A stretch of 5,971 nucleotides of DNA from Candidatus Cloacimonadota bacterium (GTDB lineage Bacteria; Muiribacteriota; UBA6191; JACPRK01), in assembly GCA_021772705.1 (NCBI GenBank), contig JAJFLN010000626.1, positions 1-5,971 on the forward strand, given 5' to 3'. Under the pieces are notes generated by a model. It had not been told where the DNA came from. It was given only the letters and a program-made list of their open reading frames with translations, and searched no databases. A program made the position numbers and the translations under genes. How positions within the stretch are numbered: the first letter of the stretch is position 1; each line of letters begins with the position of its first letter. Of the stretch, positions 1 through 5,662 are shown piece after piece.

Positions 1-927
1 GACTTCCCCTTCAAGGGCAACATGGACGAAGCCGCTCTCGATGCCGCCTTGAAGGAGCATGGCACGGAGAAGATCCCCCTGGTGATGATCACCATCACCA
101 ACAACTCCCACGGGGGGCAGGCCGTCTCCCTGGCTAACGTCAAGGCCGTCCGGGAGGTCTGCGATCGCCACGGCGTCCCGCTGTTCATCGACGCCTGCCG
201 GTTCGCCGAGAACAGCTACCTCATCAAGATGCGCGAGGAGGGCCAGGGAGAGAGACCGGTCGAGGAGATCGCCCGGGAGATGTTCTCGCTTGCCGATGGA
301 TGTACCTTCAGCGCCAAGAAGGACGCCCTGACCAACATCGGAGGCTTCCTGGCCATGAACGATGACTCCTGGACCCAGCAGGCCAACAACCTGCTGATCC
401 TGACGGAGGGGTTCCCCACCTACGGCGGCCTGGCGGGACGTGACCTGGAGGCCATCGCCATCGGCCTGGAGGAGGTCCTGCACGAGGACTACCTGGCCTA
501 CCGGATCCGGACCATCGAGTACCTGGCCGAGAAGCTCCACAAGGCCGGCGTGCCCACCCTTCGTCCCCATGGAGGACATGCGGTCTATCTCGACTCCCGG
601 CGATTCCTGCCCCACATCCCCGCCAGCGCCCTGCCCGGCCAGGCCCTGGCCTGCGAGCTCTATCTGGAAGCGGGTATCCGATCCTGTGAAATCGGAACCG
701 TGATGTTCGGCCACACGGATCCCGATACGGGGGAGGAGGTTCCCTCCAAGCTCGATCTGGTCCGGCTGGCCATGCCCCGCCGCGTCTATACCCAGAGCCA
801 CACGGACTACGTGGCGGAGGCCATCATCGACGTCTTCCAGCGAAGGGATGCTATCGGCGGGCTGAAGTTCACCTATCAGGCCCCGATGCTCCGGCACTTC
901 ACGGCCCAGTTCAGCCCCATCGCCTGA
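1..927 (+). CDS. tnaA: Tryptophanase (L-tryptophan indole-lyase), C-terminal part, 5' end outside window
   Basis: PLP-dependent beta-eliminating lyase that splits L-tryptophan into indole, pyruvate and ammonia in the cytoplasm. The frame is open from base 1, so the gene begins outside the window; about 308 residues are visible of the roughly 460-470 usual for the family. The PLP-binding motif SAKKD has its Schiff-base lysine (second K) at 319-321. The motif IDACRFAEN carries the cofactor-binding Asp at 190-192. LVRLAMPRR carries the Arg expected to hold the substrate carboxylate. The close relative tyrosine phenol-lyase has Arg in the SMERG motif and Phe in LRFFTA. This protein has Ile (SCEIG) and His (LRHFTA, His at 895-897), as in E. 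coli TnaA, so tryptophanase is the better call. The C-terminus is intact. Any tnaC-like leader lies outside the window. The gene converges with the minus-strand gene ending at 950. Confidence 0.93.
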   Translation, partial: DFPFKGNMDEAALDAALKEHGTEKIPLVMITITNNSHGGQAVSLANVKAVREVCDRHGVPLFIDACRFAENSYLIKMREEGQGERPVEEIAREMFSLADGCTFSAKKDALTNIGGFLAMNDDSWTQQANNLLILTEGFPTYGGLAGRDLEAIAIGLEEVLHEDYLAYRIRTIEYLAEKLHKAGVPTLRPHGGHAVYLDSRRFLPHIPASALPGQALACELYLEAGIRSCEIGTVMFGHTDPDTGEEVPSKLDLVRLAMPRRVYTQSHTDYVAEAIIDVFQRRDAIGGLKFTYQAPMLRHFTAQFSPIA

Positions 928-954
928 ACCTCGACTCCTGTCGAGCCATTCAGG
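923..954. terminator. Stem-loop between convergent genes, possible bidirectional terminator
   Basis: A perfect 6-bp stem CTCGAC/GTCGAG (930-935 with 940-945, loop TCCT) sits inside a second 6-bp stem CCTGAA/TTCAGG (923-928 with 949-954). They are separated by a small internal loop of 1 base against 3. The tnaA stop codon lies in the left outer arm and the stop of the opposing gene in the right outer arm, so the structure covers both gene ends. A further match CAGCCCC/GGGGCTG (912-918 with 953-959) offers an alternative pairing. There is no U-tract on either strand, so intrinsic termination is inferred from position and symmetry only. Confidence 0.4.
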
Positions 955-1171
955 GGCTGCTGCGCCAGCCGAGGAACACCTTCAGGGCCAGCAAGATCAG
1001 GGGAGCGGTGTGGAAGAGCAGGTCGAAGATGTCCAGAGGCCGGGTGAGCCGCCCTTCCGCCAGCATCTTCAGCTTCTCCCAGGCATGAGGCTCGGGAGAG
1101 AACGGCGCCAGCCCCAGGAAGATGGCTATCACAACCAGGGGCGCCATCGGTATGTCTTCGAGCCAACTCAT
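950..1171 (-). CDS. Small two-helix membrane protein, conserved type of unknown function
   Basis: A 73-residue protein with two likely membrane helices, about residues 9-25 and 51-68. Between them is an amphipathic stretch with PEPHAWEKLKML and RPLDIFDLLFH. From memory, short proteins with this PEPH-x-x-EKL...RPLDIFDLL pattern occur in many proteobacteria and are often labelled 'RND transporter' in databases. At 73 residues it cannot itself be an RND pump, so the label should not be taken as a function. The ATG start is 15 bases after the stop of the upstream methyltransferase, which suggests one transcript and perhaps translational coupling; I see no strong Shine-Dalgarno sequence. It ends 22 bases from the opposing tnaA stop. 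The protein-like composition and recognisable motif argue that it is real. Confidence 0.75.
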   Translation of the reverse strand: MSWLEDIPMAPLVVIAIFLGLAPFSPEPHAWEKLKMLAEGRLTRPLDIFDLLFHTAPLILLALKVFLGWRSSP

Positions 1172-1186
1172 GGGGATCCGGCCGGC

Positions 1187-1978
1187 TCAGTCCCGGATGG
1201 AGACCACGGTGTAGTGAGGAATGCACTCCCGGAGTCGCCGATCCGGTTCGTCCCTGGCCATGGTCTTCAGACGTTCCATTCCGGCGGCGAACTGTTCGTC
1301 GCTGATCAGGTCGAGCTGGGAGATCGTCCGCTTGCTGCACAGCTCGGCGAACCGGTCGGGAGTGAAGTCGTGCTCGCTGTCCACCCGATGTTCTCGCTCC
1401 ACACGAAGCCCGCTAGCAGCCAGGGCATCCAGCAGTCCCTGTCGCGTGGGGAACCGGCGGCTGTCGACCTCCGAGGTGCCCTCGAAGATCTCGTGCAGAA
1501 GCGGATGAGGGGGATCCAGGGGCAGGATGTTACGCAGCACGAGCCGCCCGCCCGTGGCGAGGACCCGCTTCATCTCCCCCAGGAATGGCTCCAGCTTTCC
1601 AAAGTGATGGAACGCGAAGGTCGAAAGGATACAACCGAGGGATCCGTCGGCCAGGGGGAGCCCCGTGGCCCCGGCCCGAGTGAGTGGCGTTCCCTGGAGC
1701 TTGGATGAGGCGACGGAAAGCATGGCGTCGCTGGCATCCATCCCGAATCGCTCCCACTGGCTCCAGGGGCCGGCGTCCCCCTCCAGCGCCTCAAGCACGG
1801 TGCCGGTGCCACAGGCCAGGTCCAGCAGACGCTGGGGACACCCCTCCGCACCGGCGCTCTCCAGGGCCCTCGTCAACGCCGAGGCCAGGGCCTTGTCGAA
1901 AGGCAGGAACTCCTCCCGGTCCTTGTCGTAATCGGCGGCAATCCGGGTGTAGTTCGTCTTCAGATTCAATGCGCTCAC
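1187..1978 (-). CDS. Class I SAM-dependent methyltransferase (Methyltransf_11/UbiE-like)
   Basis: A 263-residue soluble enzyme predicted to transfer a methyl group from S-adenosylmethionine; the substrate is unknown. The Rossmann-fold motifs occur in order: motif I LLDLACGTGT (51-60, SAM-binding glycine loop), the acidic ribose contact GMDASDAML (Asp81), LPLADGSLGCILSTFAFHHF (108-126, post-motif II to motif IV region), and EMKRVLATGGRLVL (135-148). The C-terminal part from about 170 to 263 is a variable, mostly helical cap with no motif I recognise. The start is GTG at 1976-1978. The in-frame codons upstream reach a stop three codons later and the next internal ATG (residue 80) lies beyond motif I, so GTG is the only reasonable start although no good ribosome binding site is visible. 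It is followed after 15 bases by the small membrane protein gene. Small-molecule substrates (quinone, lipid or secondary metabolite) are typical of this family, but nothing here picks one. Confidence 0.92.
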   Translation of the reverse strand: MSALNLKTNYTRIAADYDKDREEFLPFDKALASALTRALESAGAEGCPQRLLDLACGTGTVLEALEGDAGPWSQWERFGMDASDAMLSVASSKLQGTPLTRAGATGLPLADGSLGCILSTFAFHHFGKLEPFLGEMKRVLATGGRLVLRNILPLDPPHPLLHEIFEGTSEVDSRRFPTRQGLLDALAASGLRVEREHRVDSEHDFTPDRFAELCSKRTISQLDLISDEQFAAGMERLKTMARDEPDRRLRECIPHYTVVSIRD

Positions 1979-1997
1979 GCTGATCAGTCATATCACG

Positions 1998-2025
1998 ACC
2001 GGGGTTGAAACGGTCTCTCCCCGGT
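1998..2025. promoter_or_regulatory. Inverted repeat upstream of the methyltransferase, possible operator
   Basis: Perfect 7-bp arms ACCGGGG and CCCCGGT (1998-2004 and 2019-2025) are separated by 14 bases and end 20 bases upstream of the GTG start of the methyltransferase gene. On the minus strand a TTGATA (2027-2032) resembling a -35 box lies just outside the repeat, but I find no good -10 at the right distance. The position suits an operator or a leader hairpin; no regulator is identified. Confidence 0.3.
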
Positions 2026-2110
2026 TTATCAACCCACGACTCAGAGCCCCTGGCTGGTGCTACGATGCAGGTGATGATCGGCGCCGAGAATTCGATACAA
2101 GTACTGATGG

Positions 2111-2138
2111 AGGTCCACCCCGAACTCGAGGTGGACCT
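2111..2138. repeat. Perfect 9-bp inverted repeat (hairpin) in the intergenic region
   Basis: Arms AGGTCCACC (2111-2119) and GGTGGACCT (2130-2138) pair perfectly around a 10-base loop. It lies about 200 bases downstream of the end of the minus-strand 102-residue gene and about 130 bases upstream of the methyltransferase. It could end or process the upstream transcript, form part of a small RNA, or be a protein site. No T-run follows on either strand, so it is not a standard intrinsic terminator. If the weak plus-strand frame is real, the arms encode EV-x-P-x-LEVDL. Confidence 0.45.
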
Positions 2139-2334
2139 GATTCACTTTGCCGAGATTTTGAAGCGCCTCACCCGACCCCCTGCCGCCCTGACCGAATCTC
2201 CCAGTGAGTCATGATGGGCCGCCCCGGCGCGGCCAGCCTCGGTCGTCTGGAGCGGGAGCTCTCGGTACAGCCCGTCCCGGAGGATCGGCTGGGTGGCAAT
2301 GGCCAGGCCCTGCGATCGGGACGAGCCCGGGCAA

Positions 2335-2643
2335 CTATCCGTTCTCGCTCGGCAGCTCTTTCGGCACCCGGCCGCGCTTCCGCAGATAGAGGCCCGAGTA
2401 GAGGCAGATCAGGTGCGTCACCAGCACTGGCGGCAAGGGAACAGGGACACCCAGAAGCCGCCGGAACAGGACGAAGGGGCACCAGACAAAGATCCCGCAG
2501 TAGAACAGAATGCTGCCCTTCCGGAAGGTCTCGCTGGTCTCGGGGTCCTGCAACACGGCCCGCAGTTTCCGGAACAGGGTGATAGGCAAGCCAAAGGAGA
2601 CCCAGAGGCTCCAGATGTTGATCAGGATGTTGAGGAACGTCAT
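2335..2643 (-). CDS. Small integral membrane protein of unknown function (102 aa)
   Basis: The protein has three likely membrane helices, roughly residues 4-22, 44-62 and 69-87. A short charged loop (LQDPETSETFRKG, 31-43) lies between the first two, and the C-terminal tail is basic then polar (RKRGRVPKELPSENG). Many Trp, Phe and Leu residues and Arg/Lys at helix ends are typical of a real inner-membrane protein. I do not recognise a family. The ATG start is only 5 bases after the stop of the DUF2232 gene and no Shine-Dalgarno sequence is evident, so translation is probably coupled to that gene. This suggests the two proteins work together or are at least made in step. The stop is TAG at 2335-2337. 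Confidence 0.8.
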   Translation of the reverse strand: MTFLNILINIWSLWVSFGLPITLFRKLRAVLQDPETSETFRKGSILFYCGIFVWCPFVLFRRLLGVPVPLPPVLVTHLICLYSGLYLRKRGRVPKELPSENG

Positions 2644-2648
2644 CGAAG

Positions 2649-3587
2649 TCAGCCCATCACCGAGGCTGCCAGGGCGCGGACATCGAACAGGCTATCGATG
2701 AAGCCCAGGAGCGACCAGAAGGGGAAGGCTACCATGAAGAGCAACAACGCGACCACCCGGTAACCTGGGGCCAGGTAGGTCAGGTTCATGATGCAGAGGA
2801 ACAGAGAGAGGCCGCCCAGGCTGAGGAGGGAATAGCCGAGGAAGGCGACGTTCAGCTGGAAGATCCGGATCAGGGTGCCGTCCAGGGTCCAGGACCCCGC
2901 GGCGGCGACAGCCAGAGCCAGCACCGCCACCGGCGCCGGAACACGGAAGAAGAGCAAGCCGGGAGGCATGGGGATCTTGACTCCGAGACGCTGGAGTACC
3001 ACGGCGCAGATGACGTAGTTGGTCACGAAGGTGAGAAGGGCCACGAAGAAGAACAGGGCCAGGGGGAACTGGAAGAAGTCGATTACCGCAGGCCGGAGTC
3101 GCTCGGCAGCGATATGAAATCCCGGGTCTGACCAGGTTGACGTGGTGTCGAGCCAGCCCAGCATGGCCTTCTTCACGCCCCCCACGGAATCCTCCAGACC
3201 CATCAGCCCCTCCAGGGCGTAATAGGCGATGATGTCATAGAGGCAAACCAGGCTTCCTCCCGCCAGGACCAGCCGGTCCGGGTCCAGGCCCGTATGGAGC
3301 AGCCAGCCCGTCAGATAGCCGACGATGCCGAAGAATCCGAGGTAGAGGAATCCGTTGGTCGGCCCCAGGAACAGGGTCACTCCCATGACGGTGCAGCCCA
3401 GGGCGGCGGCGCCGATCCTGCCGCCATAACGGAAAGTCACGAGGGTGACCGGCACGGGGGTCAGGACCACCGACAGGGGGTAGAGCAGCGGGTTGAGCCA
3501 GCAGAGGAAAAGGACCGTCCCGATGGCGGCCATCAACCCACTCTCGGCAACAGCGACGGTCCGGTTTCCCGGGGGAGGCAACTTCAT
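2649..3587 (-). CDS. DUF2232 (YybS-like) multi-spanning membrane protein
   Basis: A 312-residue, very hydrophobic protein with about eight membrane helices, matching the length of the DUF2232/YybS family (about 310 residues). Family-like features are the N-terminal pattern with GLMAAIGTVLFLCWLNPLL and PVPVTLVTFRYGGRIG (43-59), and the C-terminal region running NVAFLGYSLLSLGGLSLFL (246-264) to LLGFIDSLFDVR (293-304), the conserved G-x-x-D-x-x-F-D-x-R ending. The function of the family is not established; in several bacteria its members lie close to ribosomal protein genes rpsR/rplI, which are not seen here. The frame stays open for 78 codons upstream to 3821, but that extension is Arg/Pro/Cys-rich and overlaps the small exported-protein gene. 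The start ATG at 3585-3587, giving a clean N-terminus, is therefore chosen; no strong ribosome binding site is visible. The next gene follows after 5 bases. Confidence 0.9.
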   Translation of the reverse strand: MKLPPPGNRTVAVAESGLMAAIGTVLFLCWLNPLLYPLSVVLTPVPVTLVTFRYGGRIGAAALGCTVMGVTLFLGPTNGFLYLGFFGIVGYLTGWLLHTGLDPDRLVLAGGSLVCLYDIIAYYALEGLMGLEDSVGGVKKAMLGWLDTTSTWSDPGFHIAAERLRPAVIDFFQFPLALFFFVALLTFVTNYVICAVVLQRLGVKIPMPPGLLFFRVPAPVAVLALAVAAAGSWTLDGTLIRIFQLNVAFLGYSLLSLGGLSLFLCIMNLTYLAPGYRVVALLLFMVAFPFWSLLGFIDSLFDVRALAASVMG

Positions 3588-3630
3588 CAGAGTCTGGCCG
3601 CGGTTCGTCCGGGCCGGGGGGCGATTGAGC

Positions 3631-3816
3631 CTATTCCTTCGCCGGAATCGGTTCGCCGTCGTAAAGGAACAGCAGCCGATGGCCCGCCTGGAATGAAAGC
3701 GCTGCCGGCACGGGCCCTGCCTCGATGGCAACCGTGGCGGTGGCCTGGATCGCGCCGGCGGGCAGGATGGAGTGGAAGAGAGGAAGCAGGAGCAACGCAA
3801 GGAGAAGAATTCGCAT
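3631..3816 (-). CDS. Small exported protein with N-terminal signal peptide, function unknown
   Basis: From ATG 3814-3816 it encodes 61 residues. It starts MRILLLALLLLPLFHS, followed by ILPAGAIQA, a classical signal peptide with a plausible signal peptidase I site after AIQA. The mature part would be only about 36 residues (TATVAIEAGPVPAALS...YDGEPIPAKE). There is no Cys after the hydrophobic core, so it is not a lipoprotein. An in-frame GTG at 3844-3846 would add ten residues (MSSGGPATVA); the ATG is preferred because it places the hydrophobic core right after the start. A GGAGGG lies 15 bases upstream of the ATG, farther than ideal. It is 43 bases upstream of the DUF2232 gene and 89 bases downstream of the symporter gene on the same strand. 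The mature part, with alternating hydrophobic residues, could be a beta strand-rich fragment of a larger domain; I do not recognise a family. Confidence 0.65.
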   Translation of the reverse strand: MRILLLALLLLPLFHSILPAGAIQATATVAIEAGPVPAALSFQAGHRLLFLYDGEPIPAKE

Positions 3817-3905
3817 GGCAACCGTCGCCGGCCCTCCGGAACTCACCGGCCGTCATCGGGGGAGCAGCAGCACTCCGCCCGGGGAGGAGGATTCAGTTTA
3901 TCAGA

Positions 3906-5282
3906 TCACTCGGCGGGACGCGTACCGCAGTCCCGGTCGATGTAATCCCGGGCCAGCTTGGCCGTGAGGCCCGACAGGGCGATGAGGGCCATCAGGTTCG
4001 GGATGGCCATGAGGCCGTTGGCCGCGTCGGCGAAGTCCCAGACGAATGGGCTCTTGGGGCTGAGGGAGCCTCCCAGGCAGATGGCCACGTAGAGGATCTC
4101 GTAGGGCCGCACGATCCGCTCGCCGAACAGGTACTTCATGGCCCGTCCGCCGTAGTAGCACCATCCCAGAATGGTCGTGTAGGCAAACAGGCCGATTCCC
4201 AGTGTCACCACCAGCGATCCGTGCTGCGTCAAAGACGACAGGCCGATCTCGAAGGCCTGGGAAGTCATGGCGGCTCCCTTCACACCTTCCAGCTTCCAGG
4301 CATCGGTGACGATCAGGACCAGGCCGGTCATGGTGCAGATCACGATGGTGTCGATGAAGGGTCCCAGGAGAGCGACCATTCCCTCCCGGACCGGCTCCTT
4401 GGTCTTGGCTGCGGCGTGGGCCATGGGAGCCGAGCCGAGGCCGGCCTCGTTGGAGAACAGTCCCCGCTTGACGCCCCAGATGATCGTCTGACTGACCGTG
4501 GCACCGGCGAATCCGCCGGCGGCGGAGACGGGGGTGAATGCGTGCTTGAAGATCAAGGCAAAGGCGGCGGGTATGGCCTTGATGTGCAGGAGCAACACAG
4601 CGATGGCTCCCAAGCAGTAGAAGACCGCCATGGCCGGCACGGCCTTGCTTGCCACCGAAGCGATACGCTTGATGCCTCCCAGGATGACGATGGCGACCGC
4701 CACGGTCAGCACGATCCCCGTCAGGGTGTGATTCAGGCCCAGGCCCTGATGCAGAGCGTTGGCCACCTCGTGAGACTGAACCATGTTTCCGGCTCCGAAG
4801 GCCGCGATGGAGGTACAGGCGGCGAAGAAGACGGCCAGCGGCTTCCAGCGAGGTCCCAGGCCCTTCTCGATGTAGTACATGGGACCGCCGGAGGCGCTTC
4901 CATCTTCGTGAATGACCCGGAAAACCTGGCCCAGGGTGCAGGAGGCAAACTTGGTCGCCATTCCGAAGAAGGCCGTGATCCAGAGCCAGAACAGCGCCCC
5001 CGGTCCACCGAGGCTGATAGCCGTGGCCACTCCGGCGATGTTGCCCGTTCCCACCGTGGCAGAAAGGGCCGTACTGAGGGCCTCGAAGTGAGTCACATCC
5101 CCTTCGTCGTCTTCCTTGTCGTACTTCCCGGAGATCGTCGCCCAGGCATGAGAGAAGTGAGTCAACTGGATCGCCCGTAGCCGGATCGTCAAATAGACAC
5201 CGGTCCCAACCAGAAGGACAACCATTACGGGGCCCCAGACGAACCCCCCTACGATCTTGACGAGACTGTGAAGTTGTTCCAT
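3906..5282 (-). CDS. AGCS-family amino acid:cation symporter (sodium:alanine symporter type)
   Basis: Inner-membrane secondary transporter expected to import alanine, glycine or a similar small amino acid with Na+ or H+. It is 458 residues long, normal for the alanine-or-glycine:cation symporter family (AlsT/DagA/AgcS). Family hallmarks are TVGTGNIAGVATAISLGGPG (77-95), ending in the FWLW of the PROSITE-type signature (98-101), GGPMYYIEKGLG (132-143), RGLFSNEAGLGSAPMAHAAA (273-292) and GWCYYGGRAMKYLFGE (373-388). About eleven hydrophobic helices run between residues 8 and 447. There are two nearby ATGs, at 5298-5300 and 5280-5282. The second is chosen because AAGG lies 8 bases before it, whereas nothing similar precedes the first, and because MEQLHSLVKIVGGFVWGP matches the usual family N-terminus. 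It is the first gene of the minus-strand series and is divergent from the pilin gene. The exact substrate and coupling ion cannot be read from sequence alone. Confidence 0.96.
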   Translation of the reverse strand: MEQLHSLVKIVGGFVWGPVMVVLLVGTGVYLTIRLRAIQLTHFSHAWATISGKYDKEDDEGDVTHFEALSTALSATVGTGNIAGVATAISLGGPGALFWLWITAFFGMATKFASCTLGQVFRVIHEDGSASGGPMYYIEKGLGPRWKPLAVFFAACTSIAAFGAGNMVQSHEVANALHQGLGLNHTLTGIVLTVAVAIVILGGIKRIASVASKAVPAMAVFYCLGAIAVLLLHIKAIPAAFALIFKHAFTPVSAAGGFAGATVSQTIIWGVKRGLFSNEAGLGSAPMAHAAAKTKEPVREGMVALLGPFIDTIVICTMTGLVLIVTDAWKLEGVKGAAMTSQAFEIGLSSLTQHGSLVVTLGIGLFAYTTILGWCYYGGRAMKYLFGERIVRPYEILYVAICLGGSLSPKSPFVWDFADAANGLMAIPNLMALIALSGLTAKLARDYIDRDCGTRPAE

Positions 5283-5290
5283 GGGGTCGC

Positions 5291-5295
5291 ACCTT
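5291..5295 (-). promoter_or_regulatory. Ribosome binding site supporting the second symporter start
   Basis: On the minus strand the sequence reads AAGGT, with 8 bases between AAGG-T and the ATG at 5280-5282. This is good Shine-Dalgarno spacing and favours that ATG over the one six codons upstream, which would overlap this site. Confidence 0.5.
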
Positions 5296-5330
5296 ATCAT
5301 GCCTTGCCAGGAAGGAGTGGACTCGGGAGG

Positions 5331-5348
5331 CCGTGAACCAGGTCACGG
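5331..5348. promoter_or_regulatory. Inverted repeat in the divergent control region, possible activator site
   Basis: CCGTGA and TCACGG (5331-5336 and 5343-5348) form a perfect 6-bp dyad around 6 bases, CCGTGAACCAGGTCACGG overall. It lies about 50-70 bases upstream of the start site predicted from the -24/-12 element of the pilin promoter, and about 50 bases upstream of the symporter start on the other strand. It could bind an enhancer-binding protein for sigma-54 or a repressor of the symporter gene. It is closer than most sigma-54 enhancer sites. A second short palindrome, GGAACTTCC, overlaps its edge at 5347-5355. Confidence 0.4.
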
Positions 5349-5371
5349 AACTTCCGGTCGCCGGGACAGAC

Positions 5372-5388
5372 TTGGCATCCAAGTTGCA
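5372..5388 (+). promoter_or_regulatory. Sigma-54 (-24/-12) promoter for the pilin gene
   Basis: TTGGCATCCAAGTTGCA matches the RpoN consensus TGGCAC-N5-TTGCA. The invariant GG is at 5374-5375 and the invariant GC at 5386-5387, exactly 10 bases apart, with a single mismatch in TGGCAC (T for C). The predicted transcription start is near 5399, giving a leader of about 45 bases. The leader holds a short GC-rich hairpin GGCCC-gac-GGGCC (5407-5419) and the strong AGGAGG. The orientation and distance to the pilin start are right. If it is real, expression needs an AAA+ enhancer-binding activator, which is not in the window. Confidence 0.68.
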
Positions 5389-5432
5389 TCGAGAAAGGGA
5401 GAGCGCGGCCCGACGGGCCCGCCGGACGCCCT

Positions 5433-5438
5433 AGGAGG
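5433..5438 (+). promoter_or_regulatory. Strong Shine-Dalgarno of the pilin gene
   Basis: AGGAGG, 5 bases before the ATG at 5444. It is the best ribosome binding site in the window and fits a gene whose product is needed in large amounts. It fixes the start of the pilin. Confidence 0.85.
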
Positions 5439-5443
5439 CACAG

Positions 5444-5632
5444 ATGAACAGGATTCAGAAGATTATCAAGATGTTGCGCCAGAGGGACGAGGAAGAGGGA
5501 CAGGGTCTTGTGGAGTACGGTCTCATCCTTGGACTGATCGCCGTTGTGGCCATCGCGGCCCTGAACGCCACGGGTAGCAACGTCAACAGCATGCTGCAGC
5601 GCGTGGCCAACACCCTCGATACGGTCAGCTGA
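5444..5632 (+). CDS. flp: Flp/Fap-type pilin precursor (type IVb, Tad pilus major subunit)
   Basis: A 62-residue prepilin. A charged leader (residues 1-19, MNRIQKIIKMLRQRDEEEG) ends in Gly, where a TadV/CpaA-type prepilin peptidase would cut. The mature protein starts QGLVEYGLILGLIAVVAIAA, with the conserved Glu at mature position 5 followed by Tyr, the Flp hallmark, and a single hydrophobic helix. The tail of about 23 residues (NATGSNVNSMLQRVANTLDTVS) brings the mature length to 43 residues, typical of Flp. The subunit would be inserted in the inner membrane, processed, and assembled into thin Tad pili used for adhesion. An excellent SD and a sigma-54-type promoter precede it, and an intrinsic terminator follows 30 bases after the stop, so it appears to be transcribed alone. 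No other tad/cpa gene is visible; they may lie to the right or elsewhere in the genome. Confidence 0.95.
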   Translation: MNRIQKIIKMLRQRDEEEGQGLVEYGLILGLIAVVAIAALNATGSNVNSMLQRVANTLDTVS

Positions 5633-5662
5633 CCAGCAGTCTCTAGAACAGTCAGGACTCCA

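Larger units (their letters stand above)
1979..2334. other. 356-base intergenic region without a convincing gene
   Basis: The region separates two minus-strand gene pairs. It holds the inverted repeat at 1998-2025, the strong hairpin at 2111-2138 and two weak coding possibilities. On the plus strand a frame from ATG 2065 or ATG 2074 to the stop ending at 2214 would encode about 46-49 residues. It contains MEVHPELEVDLIHFAEILKR, which reads like protein, but no ribosome binding site precedes either start and its third codon positions are less GC-rich than in the neighbours. On the minus strand a frame with GC-rich third positions runs from about 2333 to a stop at 2142-2144 without any usual start codon. 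A TACGAT at 2061-2066 resembles a -10 box, but no good -35 accompanies it. Confidence 0.5.

Noticed and set aside
1010..1708. 232-codon plus-strand frame opposite the methyltransferase
   Set aside because: It is an antisense frame without motifs, while the minus-strand frame shows all methyltransferase motifs in order.
3588..3821. N-terminal extension of the DUF2232 frame by 78 codons
   Set aside because: The extension is rich in Arg, Pro and Cys, overlaps the better-supported exported-protein gene, and DUF2232 proteins do not carry such a leader.
3294..5180. 628-codon open frame on the plus strand
   Set aside because: It lies antisense to the symporter and DUF2232 genes. Its translation is Gly/Asp/His/Gln/Arg-rich low-complexity sequence without domains, typical of the opposite strand of GC-rich membrane protein genes.
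5283..5330. Sigma-70 promoter for the symporter gene
   Set aside because: GATAAG near the start resembles a -10 box, but it overlaps the coding start and ribosome binding site and no -35 lies at the right distance. I could not place a promoter with confidence.
3901..5382. 493-codon open frame on the minus strand
   Set aside because: It overlaps the symporter gene in another frame and is Arg/Gly/His-rich without any motif. The frame with the AGCS signatures is clearly the real one.
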